Positions 23,775 through 35,811 of a DNA stretch of 64,000 bases are shown piece after piece (position 1 is the stretch's first letter; each line of letters opens with the position of its first letter). A model generated the notes under the pieces. That model made no database searches and was not told the DNA's origin. It saw only the letters and a program-made list of their open reading frames with translations. Position numbers and translations under genes: made by a program. This DNA comes from Trichostrongylus colubriformis (Eukaryota > Nematoda > Chromadorea > Rhabditida > Trichostrongylidae), in assembly GCA_963978905.1 (NCBI GenBank), contig OZ022259.1, forward strand, positions 52,718,727-52,782,726. Direction: 5' to 3'.

Positions 23775-24786
23775 TACAATGTTTTAGTATAGTACTATCA
23801 TGGAATTTTACCACTTAAAAAAATCTTAGGTCCGTAGGGTCTATTCTTTCCATGTGCAGTAAATGGGCAACGGGAGGGGAAAGAACCGACAAGTAATTGA
23901 ATGCGAGTGTGCGGCCTTCTGACGTAATCTTGTCGAACGATCTAGATTAGTGCCGCTTTTTTCATAATGATGAGCCCTTCATCGTGCAACGTCCTCCCGA
24001 TGAGCGAAACATTCTTTACTCAGCTGAGGATCAATAAAGAGAAAAAGACGTGAGTTGAAATGTCTGGAATTTCAGACCAAGAGAAGAGGTAATGCAGGGG
24101 CTAGACTTGCCAGATAGTACTTGTCCGATGATCGCATTGTCTCCAGTTCCTTTCAATCGCCGTGGCTTGATCCAGCGGTGCAGCATTCGACCACGAAGTG
24201 AAGTCTGTGATTGGGATTTGGATGGTTTGCAAAAATGGTTGGACTTCTTACGATTTTAAACCTTCCCACACAGCCAGAATTGTTCGATTGAGGGGATTAT
24301 TGAAGATTATGCATTTCCTAAAGTTTTTTTTTTGAACGGAGGTGATGTAATGACAGGTGGAGCGCACTTCCCCCTCATGGTGCGGGGATCAAATCCCGCA
24401 TCAACGCCCGCCCAGGTCAACCAAGCCTTCCATCTTTTCGAGTCGCTAAATTATAACAGTACCAGACTCGTCTAGGGGATGAAAGCCTGACTTGTACATC
24501 GACCGGCCCCCGCAAGCCATTGTATGGGCCTAATCTCATTCATCTACCACCACGGTCCTGAATGGAACCAGAATGCGCGGTCTGATTACGTCAAAGTCTC
24601 CCAATTCTCCTGCCCTTGATTGTCGGCTATGAAATGTTCAGAGTCCAGGCCATGCACAAAGGCTCATCCTCTTGTAGATTTCTCAAACATGTGCTCAAAA
24701 GGAGTGGGTTGAATTTGGCACCAGCTTGCCCCTTCGCTACGGTTGATGCTCATCCCTGGCATCTTCCGGCCTGTTTCAAAGATTGG
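23775..24786. repeat. Leader of truncated unit 2, with SINE
   Basis: It is colinear with 7594-8682. The SINE occupies about 24338-24580 and its B-box GGATCAAATCCCGCATCA is the best preserved of the set. Relative to unit 1 the copy lacks the stretch between TGCGCGG and TCTGATTACG. Confidence 0.7.
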
Positions 24787-26490
24787 GTTGAGGAATAGGT
24801 TCCCGCGGTTTTTTTGTTCCCTGCCTTTCACATTGTTCCCTTCATCTTTCGACAGAGCTTATATATGCTTTCGATAGAGCTTTTCCAGCTCTACAGAATG
24901 ATACTGCCTTTTATTCAAATCGCTCAACTTTTTGCTGTTCTCAAGACTCACAAAGGCGGTACTTAGCAGAAGTGTGCACTTTCGTTATCTTCCCTTCCTC
25001 GCCTACCATCAAGATTGGAGAGAATGTGCATATATTAGGTTATCAAAAAAGTTTTTTTTTCGTTTTTTAAATATGCGCTTTTCCCTCCAAACTGCTTTAC
25101 AGCAATTTCTTCGTACATACACATGTAGTACAGGTTCACACGCATCTATAGGTACTAGTTTCTTCCATCTCCCGGTTGACCTTTTTCGGCAAAATAAATA
25201 TGTCAAAGGAGTACTTTCGGGGCACTCTACTATATGATTTCAAGTATGGCCTCCAGCAACCGAATCCAGTCGTCGCATAAACGCTGCATTTGAAGAGGGT
25301 TCAATGTCTGAACTTGTGGCACAACTTTGGTTCAAACGCTTTCGAGATGTCAACTACAACGTGACAGATTCTGACCGGTGCGAACCCCATCGGGTCGACA
25401 ACGAACGATTGCGGGTGCTGACTTGCAATACCATACTAACAGCAGACTTACACTGTGAGGAGCTGGATAAACAGGCTGCGAAAATCACAGAGAAACGTCC
25501 GAACCATGACACGATTCTTTTCCTACACGATAGTGCTCGCCCACATATAGCAAAAGCGACTCGCCAAAAAATTCTCGAGCCTGGATGAGAAGTGCTGCCC
25601 CATCCACCTTATAGCCCTGATCTTGCTCCATCGGATTGTCACCTTTTCCTTTCCCAATCTAACGCCAGTCAAAGAAAAACCTTCGATAATGAAGATGACA
25701 TGGAACGGTGTTGTGCCACTTCTTCAAATCAAAGCCAGAACAGTTCCATGCGGATGGCATAGCAAATTTGCCTGAAAGGTGGCGAAGAGTGGTAGAACAA
25801 GATGGTGATTACCCTGTTTCATACAATGCTCTGTGTTTTGTAATAAAGTGTAAAAATGGATTGCGCATTCGATAGAGATTTTTTGCTCTACAAGATGATA
25901 TCACCCACCTCTTGAATCCTTTTATATCTTGGCATGTAGGAATAAGTTTCCACCTTTTTTTCAATTCAAACTTGCGTAATGAAAATGAAATGTTTTGGCA
26001 CAATGTTTTGTATTATTTGATAGGAAAATTTTCGCTCTGCAAGATAGTATTCACGGTTTCTTGTTCGCATTAACGTTTGCCATTTTTAGATCATTTAAAA
26101 GGAGTGTCAAGTCGACGAGCATGTTCGACACGAAAATGCTCGATTTCGTCGACTTGACACTCCTTTCAAATGACCTAAAAAATGGCAAAAATTAATTCGA
26201 ACAAAATCCGTAAACACTATCTTCCCTTCTTGGTATGACAGCTTTGTTGGCGCTTCACACGGCAGAGGGCTCATCTCAAATTGCTTTTAGCAGAAATATA
26301 TAGCCTATTTTGCATTACTGCGTTTTGAGTTATGTTTTTGCAGTAGTATTGTTCGTCAACAAGGCTGGTTGTCCTGTAGTGTATAGCGCTCGCTTATTAT
26401 ACAATACGGTGCCAATACATTTACTTATAAGGGTCAACATAGGATGTGGGTTACAACAACTATAAAAAATTCATTCCCGAAAGATCAATC
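24787..26490. mobile_element. Foldback left arm of unit 2, with mariner insertion
   Basis: The terminus TTGGGTTGAGGAATAGGTTC is followed by hairpin-bounded modules and the palindromic core at about 26040-26215, which has lost one short core segment. A mariner remnant (25035-25864) splits the arm at GTGCATATA / GCATTCGATAG. After the core the unit-specific sequence continues to CCCGAAAGATCAATCGA at about 26490 and is then cut off before any kelch exon. Confidence 0.65.
25035..25864 (+). mobile_element. Mariner remnant of a second family, internally deleted
   Basis: It begins TTAGGTTATCAAAAAAG. The first 160 bp match 44618-44795, which begins TTAGGTTGGCAACTAAG. A decayed transposase on the plus strand keeps SELVAQLWFKRFR (25304 on), then jumps to HDSARPHIAKATRQK with the second catalytic aspartate. 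YSPDLAPSDCHLF with the third follows after a stop, at about 25608-25650. The region with the first aspartate is deleted. Confidence 0.75.
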
Positions 26491-26860
26491 GACTCTACTT
26501 CATGGCAACGCCAGCTCCCACATCGCATACCCGGGCCAAGCTACATGAGCTCGGCTGAAATGTCCTACCCCACCCGCCATACTCTCCAGACATTGCCCCC
26601 ACTGACTATCACCTTACCCATTCTCTTGAATCCTTCCTGGCCAAGAGAAAATTCGCTGATTCTGACATGCTTGCAAAGTGATCGCTGACTTCTTCGACTC
26701 TCAGAACCCAGAGTTCTGGGAGGAGGGGATCAACGATTTGTCTATTAGGGGGCAGAGTGTTGTTGATAACAATGGTGAATACGTGTTGCCTAATTGTTGT
26801 TTGTTGGAAGAAAAAATAATAAGAAGTGATGATCGAAAAAATCCTACTAGACTTTTGGGA
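26491..26860. other. Spacer between units 2 and 3
   Basis: I see no recognised gene or repeat. An open plus-strand frame from 26678 runs into the unit 3 leader and is not conserved in other units, so it is not called. Confidence 0.4.
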
Positions 26861-28156
26861 CGACTTAATACTTGCCCGAGCATCCCATTATGCCCAGGTC
26901 CTTTCAACGGATCCTGCGGTGCAGTATTCGACCAGGAAGTGAAGTCTGTGATTGGGATTTGGATGGTTTACAAAGATGGTTGTACTTCTTACGATTTAAA
27001 ACCTTCCCACGCAGCCAGAATCGTTCATTGAGGGCGATTATTGAAGATTATGTATTCTCAATGTTTTTTTGGACGGAGGTGATGTAGTGACAGGTGGCGT
27101 ACACTCTCCTCTCATGGTGTGGGATCAAATCTCGCATGAACGCCGGATTAATTCTCGCATCAACGCCCGCCCAGGTCAACCAAGCCTTCCATCTTTGCGG
27201 GGTCGCTGAATTAGTACCAGACTCGTCTGGGGGGATGAAAGCACTGACTTGTACATCGACTGGCCCCCGCAAGCCATTGTATAGGCCTAATCTCATTCAT
27301 CTGCCACCACGGTCCTAAATGGAACCAGAATGCGCGGCGCACCCCACAGAAGGGATTGATTAACGCCAAAAACTTTATCCTTTATCCTTTGTGGGCTCTC
27401 TAGGTCTGATCACGTCAAAGTCTCCCAATTCTCATGCCCTTGATTTTCGGCTATGGAGCGTTCAGAGTCCAGGCCATGCGTAAAGGCTCATCCTCTTGTA
27501 GATTTCTTAAAGGCAGCATTAGGGAAAAGTCGGACGAAAAGTAAAAGAAGTAGTGAATGTGAAAGGCGAGATGCCTAGTAACAGCACAGTGAAGAAACAA
27601 CGGATGGAATTGGCCAAAAACCCGAGAAATGGCACCCCCTTTCCACTGTTGATTCTCGACGTGGACGACCTGTCCGTCAAGAGGCGGGTAGTCTGATCTA
27701 GTTTTCCACTGGCATGTTGCCAAGTTAACGCAAGGGAATGTTTGGAAATACGATAGCATCTATTTTTTGGAGTGAGCTTCAAGCTAAAACTGTGAAAGCG
27801 CGCTGCAAAACCTTCGATCCTGCCACATCTCCTTGGCCGCTCCCACCCCACTCAGTCGGGAATTACGTCATCCGGAAGCGGGATCGTCTTATCAAGAGGC
27901 GGGACAGTAGTGCGGTTGCGGCGTTTTGCGGCGTTTCTACAGCTCGGAGAAGCGCTTTTCACCGGGATTCCGCCACAGGAAGCCTTCTCAGGTCCAGGAC
28001 TATCATATGACTGACTTCTTGTAGGGATTTCTCCATTACCACATTACCCCTGATGCTGTCTTCAAACATGCGCTTCGAAAGGACTGGATTGAATTTGATA
28101 CCAGCTTACCCCTTCGCCACGTTTGATGCTCATCCCTGGCACCTTCCGCCTGTTTC
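26861..28156. repeat. Leader of unit 3, with SINE and TTAA element
   Basis: It is colinear with 7930-8682. It contains a SINE at about 27073-27378 and a 551-bp insertion at 27511-28061. The leader starts abruptly near 26861, so the first third seen in units 1 and 2 is missing. Confidence 0.65.
27511..28061. mobile_element. TTAA-targeting TIR element, copy 1
   Basis: The ends are AGGCAGCATTAGGG and, on the complement, AGACAGCATCAGGGG. TTAA (27507-27510) lies on the left and TCAA (28062-28065) on the right. Units 1 and 5 show the uninterrupted site GATTTCTCAAACATGCG (about 8579) and GATTTCTTAAACATGCG (about 48719). A second copy lies inverted at 55992-56516. TTAA duplication is typical of piggyBac-like elements, but the terminal bases are not the usual CCC, so the superfamily is uncertain. 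No transposase is present. Confidence 0.75.
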
Positions 28157-28690
28157 AAAGTATTTGGTCGAGGAATAAGTTTTCGCGGTTTTTTTTTGTT
28201 CCCTGTTTTTCACACTGTTCTCTTCATCTTTCGACAAAGCTTATAGCTTATAGACAAGCTTTCGATAGAGCTTCTTCAGCTCTACAGAATGGTACCACTT
28301 ATTATTCAAATCGCTCAACTTTTTGCTGTTTTCAAGACTCACAAATGCAGTACACAGCAAAAGTGTGAACTTTCATTCTCTTCTCTTCCTCGCCTACCAT
28401 CGAGATTGGAGAGAATGTGCATATATGTACGCATTCGATAGAGAATTTTTGCTCTACAAGATGATACCACCCACCTTTTGAATCCTTTCATATTTATCAT
28501 GTATGAATAAGTTTCCACCATTTTTTCAATCCAAAATTGCGTAATGAAAATGAGATAGAAGTGTCAAGTCGACGAAATCGAGCATGTTCGACACGAAAAT
28601 GCTCGATTTCGTCGACTTGACACTCCTTTTAGATGGTCCAAAAAATGGCAAAATTTAATTCGAACGAAGTCCGTAAACACTATCTTCCCT
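28157..28690. mobile_element. Foldback left arm downstream of kelch copy B
   Basis: It begins TTTGGTCGAGGAATAAG after the leader. Hairpins lie at about 28265 and 28437, then the palindromic core at about 28560-28625. The mirrored half again stops at ACACTATCTTCCC, where the kelch 3' flank begins. Confidence 0.65.
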
Positions 28691-29055
28691 TCTGTCCTGT
28701 ATATAGCGCTCGCTTATTATACAATACGGCGCCAATACATTTACTCATAAGGGTCAACATCGGATGTGGGTTACAACGACAAGATTTCAAAAAAAAATTC
28801 ATTCCCGAAAGATCAATCAAAAGTTCCCACAAATTCATTCAATGCATTACTGTGGAAGGTGCAAAAAGTCGCGAGCAGTAACAAAAGAACTACAACCATG
28901 TCAAAAAAGCCCATTCAATAAACATGAACAAGGAATACAAGATTCACAGTTTTCCAATCATAGATCGCAAGCCTGACATTTACTATGCAAGATCAATAAG
29001 TAGTGATGGCGCGAAAACGATGTTGAATTGGTTTGTTCGATCGCGGCTGAAACTG

Positions 29056-32000
29056 TCACGGCATCCGGATAACACCCACACCTGCTGCACACCTCCTGGA
29101 AATGTCTACATTGTTTGCGACTTTTGGTGTACCTTCAAGGTGAGTGTCAAAGAAAAATGTTAAGAAATGCTGAACGCTAACGAGAACTAACTTATCACAC
29201 ATTATACTGTGGAGACTCCACTGGTTTGCTTTGGGATCGTAGACTTCAGTGATATTTTGGGTAGCGTTATGGTCATCCCCACCGACGGCGTACATTCTTT
29301 CGTTTACAGCGGCCAATCCTACCTACCAATAAATTACTTTCACTTACAATATACGAACAAATCGATGGGAAAATATAGTGCGCAGGCTCACAGCATATCT
29401 CTTGCAGTTCATAGCCTTCACCGCCGTCCATTCATTGATGAGGGGGTCGTATTTTTCAACTGAACTCAAACGAAGTTCGCCATCCTTTCCTCCTGCTGCG
29501 TATAAGTTGCCATGTAACACTGCAGTTCCCAGACTTAATCGAGGTGTTGACATCGGACGAACCACTTGCCATTTACCGACTCGTGGGTCCAGTCTGAACT
29601 AGGAACGTAACTCCTATCATTCGCATTTCTTGCATGGGCATTCGCCGCGGGTGGCAACAATCGCTACACGAGAAGTTATCGGACGTAGTACTTTATATCT
29701 TCTTTTGCATTCTACACTTCTTTTTTGAAAGAATCGACATTCTTCTTGAACCTTACCGCAACATGTGAAAGAGAAAGAACATCGTGATCCAGTCACAATA
29801 TGTGCGCATCGATTCACCTTTCCACACTATTTAAGCATGCTTTTCCATCATATCCTCCGGCAGCGTATAAACAACCATTGAACACGGAGACAGACAATCC
29901 ACTTCTACATGAACTTAAAGGTGCCACACGGGTCCACTCATTGCGCCGAACGTCATAACTGCAATTGTGTGAGTACCAAATGAACAGGAATCGTCGGGAT
30001 GCCCTTTACCATTCAACCGAGTCTAGACAGGTCGAACCATCATATCCACCGACTGCATAAAGAAAGCCGTCGAGTGCAGCCAAACCAAAATCTTCCCGAC
30101 ACGTGAGCATTGAAGCAACGTCGTTTGACCATTCGTTGGTGGCGGGATCATATCTGAACACTTAGTTCGGAAAGAGAACTGGTGGGTTCGGGCCTATATC
30201 CATGCGGTCCTACCAACAGTGTTCGATGTGTATGCAACTGTTCCTGTGGTAAATGGATGCCCGAAAATCGACAACGACAGCAAACGTCCGAAAAACGAAA
30301 GAACCGATCTGTATCATTATGTGGCTATAACGTAGGTCTCTACTGCTACCGCCATAAAAGCATGCGTCGCGACTTCAGGGAGTTTAAAGAGGGTTCTTGC
30401 GAAATTTCGAAGACACATTGGAGTACGAACTGTGAGCCATAACACTTTGAATGAATGACTTGTCTAAATCGCTTAGGCCGATAAGGATTGAACCGGGCCC
30501 TCTAATTTCATCTGAAAGCGGCAAAAATGAATGAAGTACCTCTCTGCGCTACTAAGGATCTCTGCACCTCTGCCGCCGACAGCGTAGAGCAAGTTGTCGA
30601 GAACAGCAACACCAAGTCTACCTCTGTCGAAAGAAATTATGTGAGAAGAGAAAGAACACCTATTTGGAAAGATTGCTCACCTTTTTTTAGTAATGGAAGC
30701 AACAGGCTGCCATGAAGGATTTGGCTCCCCAGGAACAAGACGTTCTACGGAATCAAGGACCGCACCCTTGCAAAATCCTCCCACTGAAGTTATACAATCG
30801 GAAATGGAATGAAAATCACCCACACAAGAAGTGTTGCTATGATTGGTATATCGAGCAATTCTTCAATACAGTACTGCATGGAATGCGCTACAGAAACACT
30901 GATCCATCCCTTACAGGCATCGCTCCTCCTGGTGCTTACAAATGGTCTGTGTAACACCATTTGCCATCTCATCTATTGACCCACGACATTCCCCATGTCT
31001 CAATGGTAGCTCTAGATCGCGTGATCGATAGAGAACAATAAAAGGCAGCACTTCTCCATACCAACGTAGAGGACTTCACTAAATTTAACGGAATTCCGTG
31101 GTCGAGTACGCAGTCCCTGCATGGCTGGTCGTGTAGGCGTAGACAGTTGTAATAGTTGGTAGTTCTGTAATGGCAAAAAGTGGGATGTGGGATTATGGGA
31201 AGGCAAGTAGGCTCCCCAATAAGAATGCCACAAACCTTTGCTTCATCAAGCAGACGTCGACAGGCGAGGTCTTCCATCACTAAAGCATTTCCACTGACTG
31301 TGTCGACAAGAAATTTTGGGTGACAAAGCGGCAGCCGTACCTGCTCCAATAACTGCAAATCCCAGCATCATAGAAAGCCGTCTACAGCGTTGTGGAACAC
31401 TGTAGCTTACCTGAGGGAGGAATTGTTTCCGCTCTGCTGGATCAAAGCTTACCCACTTAGCTACTGCTTGAAAAACCTGAAGGTGTGTTATTGATACAGG
31501 AATGCTAAAAAGGGGGATCAATTCAAAACCGATATTAACTCGCTTCTAGGGCAAAGGTGAGGCGAAGGGTGCTGGTGATGTAGTGCCCAGAGGCTTTGGA
31601 AGGACACCGCATGGTCTGGGAATCAGAACTAAAATATATTCCCGTGCAAGCTCACCAAAGGTTCCAACACCTCTTGTTCAAGTACTTTTACTACTCCCGC
31701 TTATTAGCAAAAAACGCGATCTTCTACAATGTCTGACCCTCTGCTAGTCTGTGAGCCCAACAGCAAGCAAGTTTTGGATGTACCTGCTCTTCTGATTCCA
31801 CGCGGAGCTCTTCGCTAGAAATCAGTTCTAATAGTTGGCCAAAAGGAAGTGACGTGAACTTCTCAGTGCCCACAAGTTGCTGAAAAAAAAAGAAAAGATT
31901 TCCTGCCCAACCTTGATCACAGTGTGACAGAAGAATAACCTGGAATTTATTCAAACTATATTCTTTAGCGCAGCACAAAAGCTCTTGACATGCATACATA

Positions 32001-32323
32001 TCGGCAAGCGCTCCGATTGCCAAACAGTTTGAGACATCCAGTTCCTCCTTCAGAAATTCACAGCACAGTCCCTAAGAAAAAAAAAACTTTTAAACATCGA
32101 AATCGTTACAACTTTCGCATAGTTTGCAGGATACTGCCTTCTAAATATTACCACTCTGACCTTGACCTTGTCCAATTGAAGAAGGTTGGCAGCATGCAAA
32201 ATGCTCATCACATTGTGTTCAGTAATCTGGATAATACCAGAGTAGCAGAAATTAACAAGAGCATGGAGTGCGGGGGTCTCAATATCATTCAGCTCTATTT
32301 CTCCTGGAAAGGAGTTGGAAAGA
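29056..32323 (-). CDS. Kelch-like BTB-BACK-kelch protein, copy B (5' incomplete)
   Basis: It has the same structure as copy A, with 13 exons joining in frame to about 502 codons: 32323-32161, 32071-31940, 31879-31784, 31476-31411, 31340-31236, 31164-31062, 30783-30681, 30623-30540, 30153-30010, 29958-29818, 29593-29392, 29322-29192, 29095-29056 (stop). All acceptors and donors are intact. Landmarks are [10 protein letters not shown] (BTB end), [10 protein letters not shown] and [11 protein letters not shown] (BACK), then six blades: [48 protein letters not shown] and [10 protein letters not shown]. The C-terminus is GVGVIRMP. The first BTB exon is not found. A Helitron-like element sits 45 bp upstream of exon 1, inside what would be the first intron. 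This is the best candidate for an expressed copy together with A. Confidence 0.8.
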
Positions 32324-32368
32324 CTGCAAAATTCACAAACTGGAGAATATTGTTAGAAACGTACGCTA

Positions 32369-34261
32369 TCCTATACATATGTTATGTTATGTTGTGTATA
32401 TAAAGCAGAAATTCGGTGTGTTTGTGTGTCCGTCCGTCTGTCTGTTACATAATGCACTCTTAATTCAATCAGAAGTTTGGTGTGGTTTGTGTGATCTGTT
32501 TGTCAAATAATGCACTCTCAGTTCAACTGCGACGTGGAGAGGTCGGGAAGTTATTAGTGGGTAGGGCTTCACCAAAGTGGGCGAAGATCATAAGAACCAA
32601 GCCTAGCCCCGTCCACCGTGGCCGTTTCTTGCGCAGAAATGTTCAAACCAGAATTTGGTGTGTTTGTGTGTGTCCGTTGTTTGTCACATAATCCACTCTT
32701 AAGTCAACTCCAGCGTGGAGTGGTCGGGTAAGTTAGCAGTGGGTAAGGGTTGACCAAAGTGGGTGAGGGCTGGCTAAAGTGTGCGCAGCTCATAAGAACT
32801 AAGCCTAGCTCCGCCCACAAACGAAGCGCCTCCGAGCTCACGAAGAGACACCTCCAACTACTGCCGCTTCTTTTAACGTGGCTTGCCCCTCTTCGATTGT
32901 GCCTCACACACTTGGATCAACGGTGGGAAGGGGGTTTTATTTCTCGAATTTTTGACCGTTCCGCTCCATCTTCCCTACTTTTGTACTAATGATTGCTTCA
33001 TTTTTCTTTTCGTGTTTGGATCGACCATTCTTCGAAGGGGGATCTGCCTTCAGTGGGCAGGGATTAGAGGATTAGCGTGGAGTGGTCGGGTAGTTAGCAG
33101 TGGGTAGGGGTTGACCAAAGTGAGTGAGGGCTGCTAAAGTGTGCGCAGCTCATAAGAACTGAGCCTAGCTCCGCCCACGGCAGGCGGGGCCGGCGCAGAA
33201 ATGATCAAAAATCGGGTGAATTAGGAATGGACCGTAGGGGTCGGGCAAGTTAGGATTGGGTAGCGGCTAACCCATGTGTACGAAGGGGTGTATATCTTCA
33301 GGACAGAAATACCGCGCGGCCGCATGCGGCAGGCGACGATCACGCACGAGTTGTCCGATTCCGTTTGGGGCAGCGAGTTTGCGCCAGAGCTGCAGTACTC
33401 CTACAGAGGAAAATGCGAATGGGGGATAGTGAAATGAAACCACCCTAAGAACCCAGTACACGCCGTACTCTGTAACGATGTCGATGGTGTAGGATCTTAC
33501 CAAAGGGTACAGAGCACACAACAAGCAACTTAGGAGGTCGGGCAAGTTAGGACTGGGTGGGAGCCAACCCATGTGTACGGAGTACATAAGTTTTAAGCCT
33601 ATCTCCCCCATAATTTCAACATTAATACCACACTCCCTAAGTAGCTGTTTGTCCTCGATTACCATCAGGAAAGGATGTGTTGTAATCACGTGTATCTCTC
33701 GGCTTCAGTTAAGGCCAATCTTTCTTCTAGAACTAATACATGCACGTCCTCTCGAAGCTTTTAATCTTCAAAATTCACAAACGAAGCGCCTCCGAGCTCA
33801 CGAAGAGACACCCCAACTGCTGCCGCTCCTTTTAACGTGGCTTGCCCCTCTTCGAATGTGCCTCACACACTTGGATCAACGGTGGGAAGGGGGTTTTATT
33901 TCTCGGATTTTTGACCGTTCCGCTCCATCTTCCCTACTTTTGTACTAATGATTGCTTCATTTTTCTTTTCGTGTTTGGATCGACCATTCTTTGAAGGGGG
34001 ATGTGCTTCAGTGGGCAGGGGGTATAGGCGGGTATGGTGCCCCTTAGTTTCAACCGAAGCCGATGAAAGTTCAGAGTTTGCTTAATATATACAAGCTGCA
34101 TATTATCCTTACCGGGGCCTATTCCTGCTGCAATGCGCGCGGAGCGCGCATACGTAAGTTGGCTCGCCGCTGTCGTGGCGAACCGAAAGTCGCTTCTCGC
34201 TACAAAGCTAGAAAACTGCAAACCCACCCTGCGAGGGCGGCGAAGCCGCGCTACGAGGGGT
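32369..34261. mobile_element. Helitron-like insertion, copy 1
   Basis: It is absent from unit 1, which reads CGTACGCTATAACATATAAA without a break. It starts TCCTATACATATG after an A. Near its right end is a GC hairpin, GCGGCGAAGCCGC. No target duplication is seen. The right end is shorter than in the copy at 53268-54813. It contains TTTGTGTGTCCGT runs, several AGCCTAGCTCCGCCCAC motifs, and an internal duplication (32819-33055 and 33779-34015). No Rep/helicase gene is seen. The short frames are not conserved. Confidence 0.5.
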
Positions 34262-34610
34262 TAACATATAAACCTACGCCAGCGACTTTCAACCATTTGG
34301 TTGGTAAACATGGCCAGAAAGTAATCGGAACATGCAGCCAGTACGACTCGATGGGCATTGATCCGTGCCCCCTACAACGTTGCTCAGTTAAGTGTGTCGA
34401 GTGATTGAAATCTCGTACGGCTACCTTGGCGATCAAAATGACATCACACAGTCGAGCATCCTCACGAAATGAAGCGAGCTGATTGAGCAGCAGGCGGCTG
34501 TGATCGGAGCTCTAAACACTGGGCATGGGCACTTACAAAAGACAATCTCGCATTATCAGATTGTCGTTTCTCCCACTCCTCGCCGAACGAGGTGAAAGGG
34601 GTTATGTTCA
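34262..34610 (+). pseudogene. Broken copy of the short frame beside kelch
   Basis: It is homologous to 13110-13451, but lacks three bases in GTCGAGTG-ATTGAAATC, creating a stop, and has TGA where the others have a cysteine codon near 34470. It is therefore not coding in this unit. Confidence 0.5.
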
Positions 34611-35811
34611 GTAAAATGAGACTTTTTGAAGAGCAACTTGATAACTTCTTGGAAACCGGGCTTAGCGATCTCTGGCGAAATGTCATCGCAACTTGGCTAA
34701 GAGGTAGCAACACTAATTAGCAAAAACGGAGAATACACAATTGATCTACTCAACGGTGCAGATGTTGTAAATAGTGAGGTTTTTGCTGAAGTAAAAACGG
34801 CAGGGAGTTATTGGGTCATTCCATAACTCATGTTTTTTCAGACGAAAATTATTCCCTTGCTTACCCCACCCCTCGCATGCTCCACTAATTGCTTGATCGA
34901 AAATTCGTGTCGTTCTTTTTCTAAATTGCTTTTTTCCAAAAGCATTCACATTTATTCAAAATGAAATTTCCTTCCCATATTAGGTGTTCAGCATTGCTCT
35001 ACGAACCATTCGGAAAGATTTTTCAAAACATGCTTCGACTTTGTTTTGACTGCCATTCATACTGAACGAACCATGTAATAGGGGTCTAGTTGACACTATT
35101 TCACAAATTTTTTTCCAACAGCTGCACCACTACACCCTTCTTTCCTTTCCCTGACATCTTAAGCACAGCCTTCCGGAACCGATTTAATAGCCGCATGCGT
35201 GTCTCCGCTCATTTTTAAGAATTACTTTGCACCTAGTAGATTTTAGGAATATGACCCACATCTTCTAACTTGACAAAATTCTTCCTGTCCTTCTTTGTGG
35301 ACGACACGTTGAGATCGCCCGACATTCCTACGTCTTCGATGCTGCCACTATGTTTCTAAAATAAATCTGTCAAATAGAACGAGAGAAACATGACCGAGGT
35401 GGGGCGAAATTGCTAGACAGATTCCATTTGGGAGCTTGTTTATCGGAGGCTTCCTTTTCTACTTTTTTCCCTTATCAGTGGTATGGAATGCAGCGCATGT
35501 CCAAGCAACCAATGACTATTACTCAAAAAATTTCTTCAACCAATAATGCTTGACCCATATGAAGCGGCGTTGTGGGAAACAACACCTACATATTTATGTT
35601 GATAAATGAAATACAACAATAAAATATACGGTAATTATCACTCGAAAAAGCACTTTGTGTGGACTAATCCTTTCCGAGAGGCGCCACATATCATCTTTGG
35701 GTGCTAGACAAGTGTGAAGAGGTAGAGACATAAGAAGATGGGCAGTTCTATCGCTATCACATCAGGTCGCATCGCGAACGACATATCACGTCACAGATGT
35801 TGCGGTGTTTA

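Noticed and set aside
27451..27851. Minus-strand frames of 102-110 codons
   Set aside because: They lie inside the TTAA element, and the inverted copy at 55992-56516 does not preserve them.
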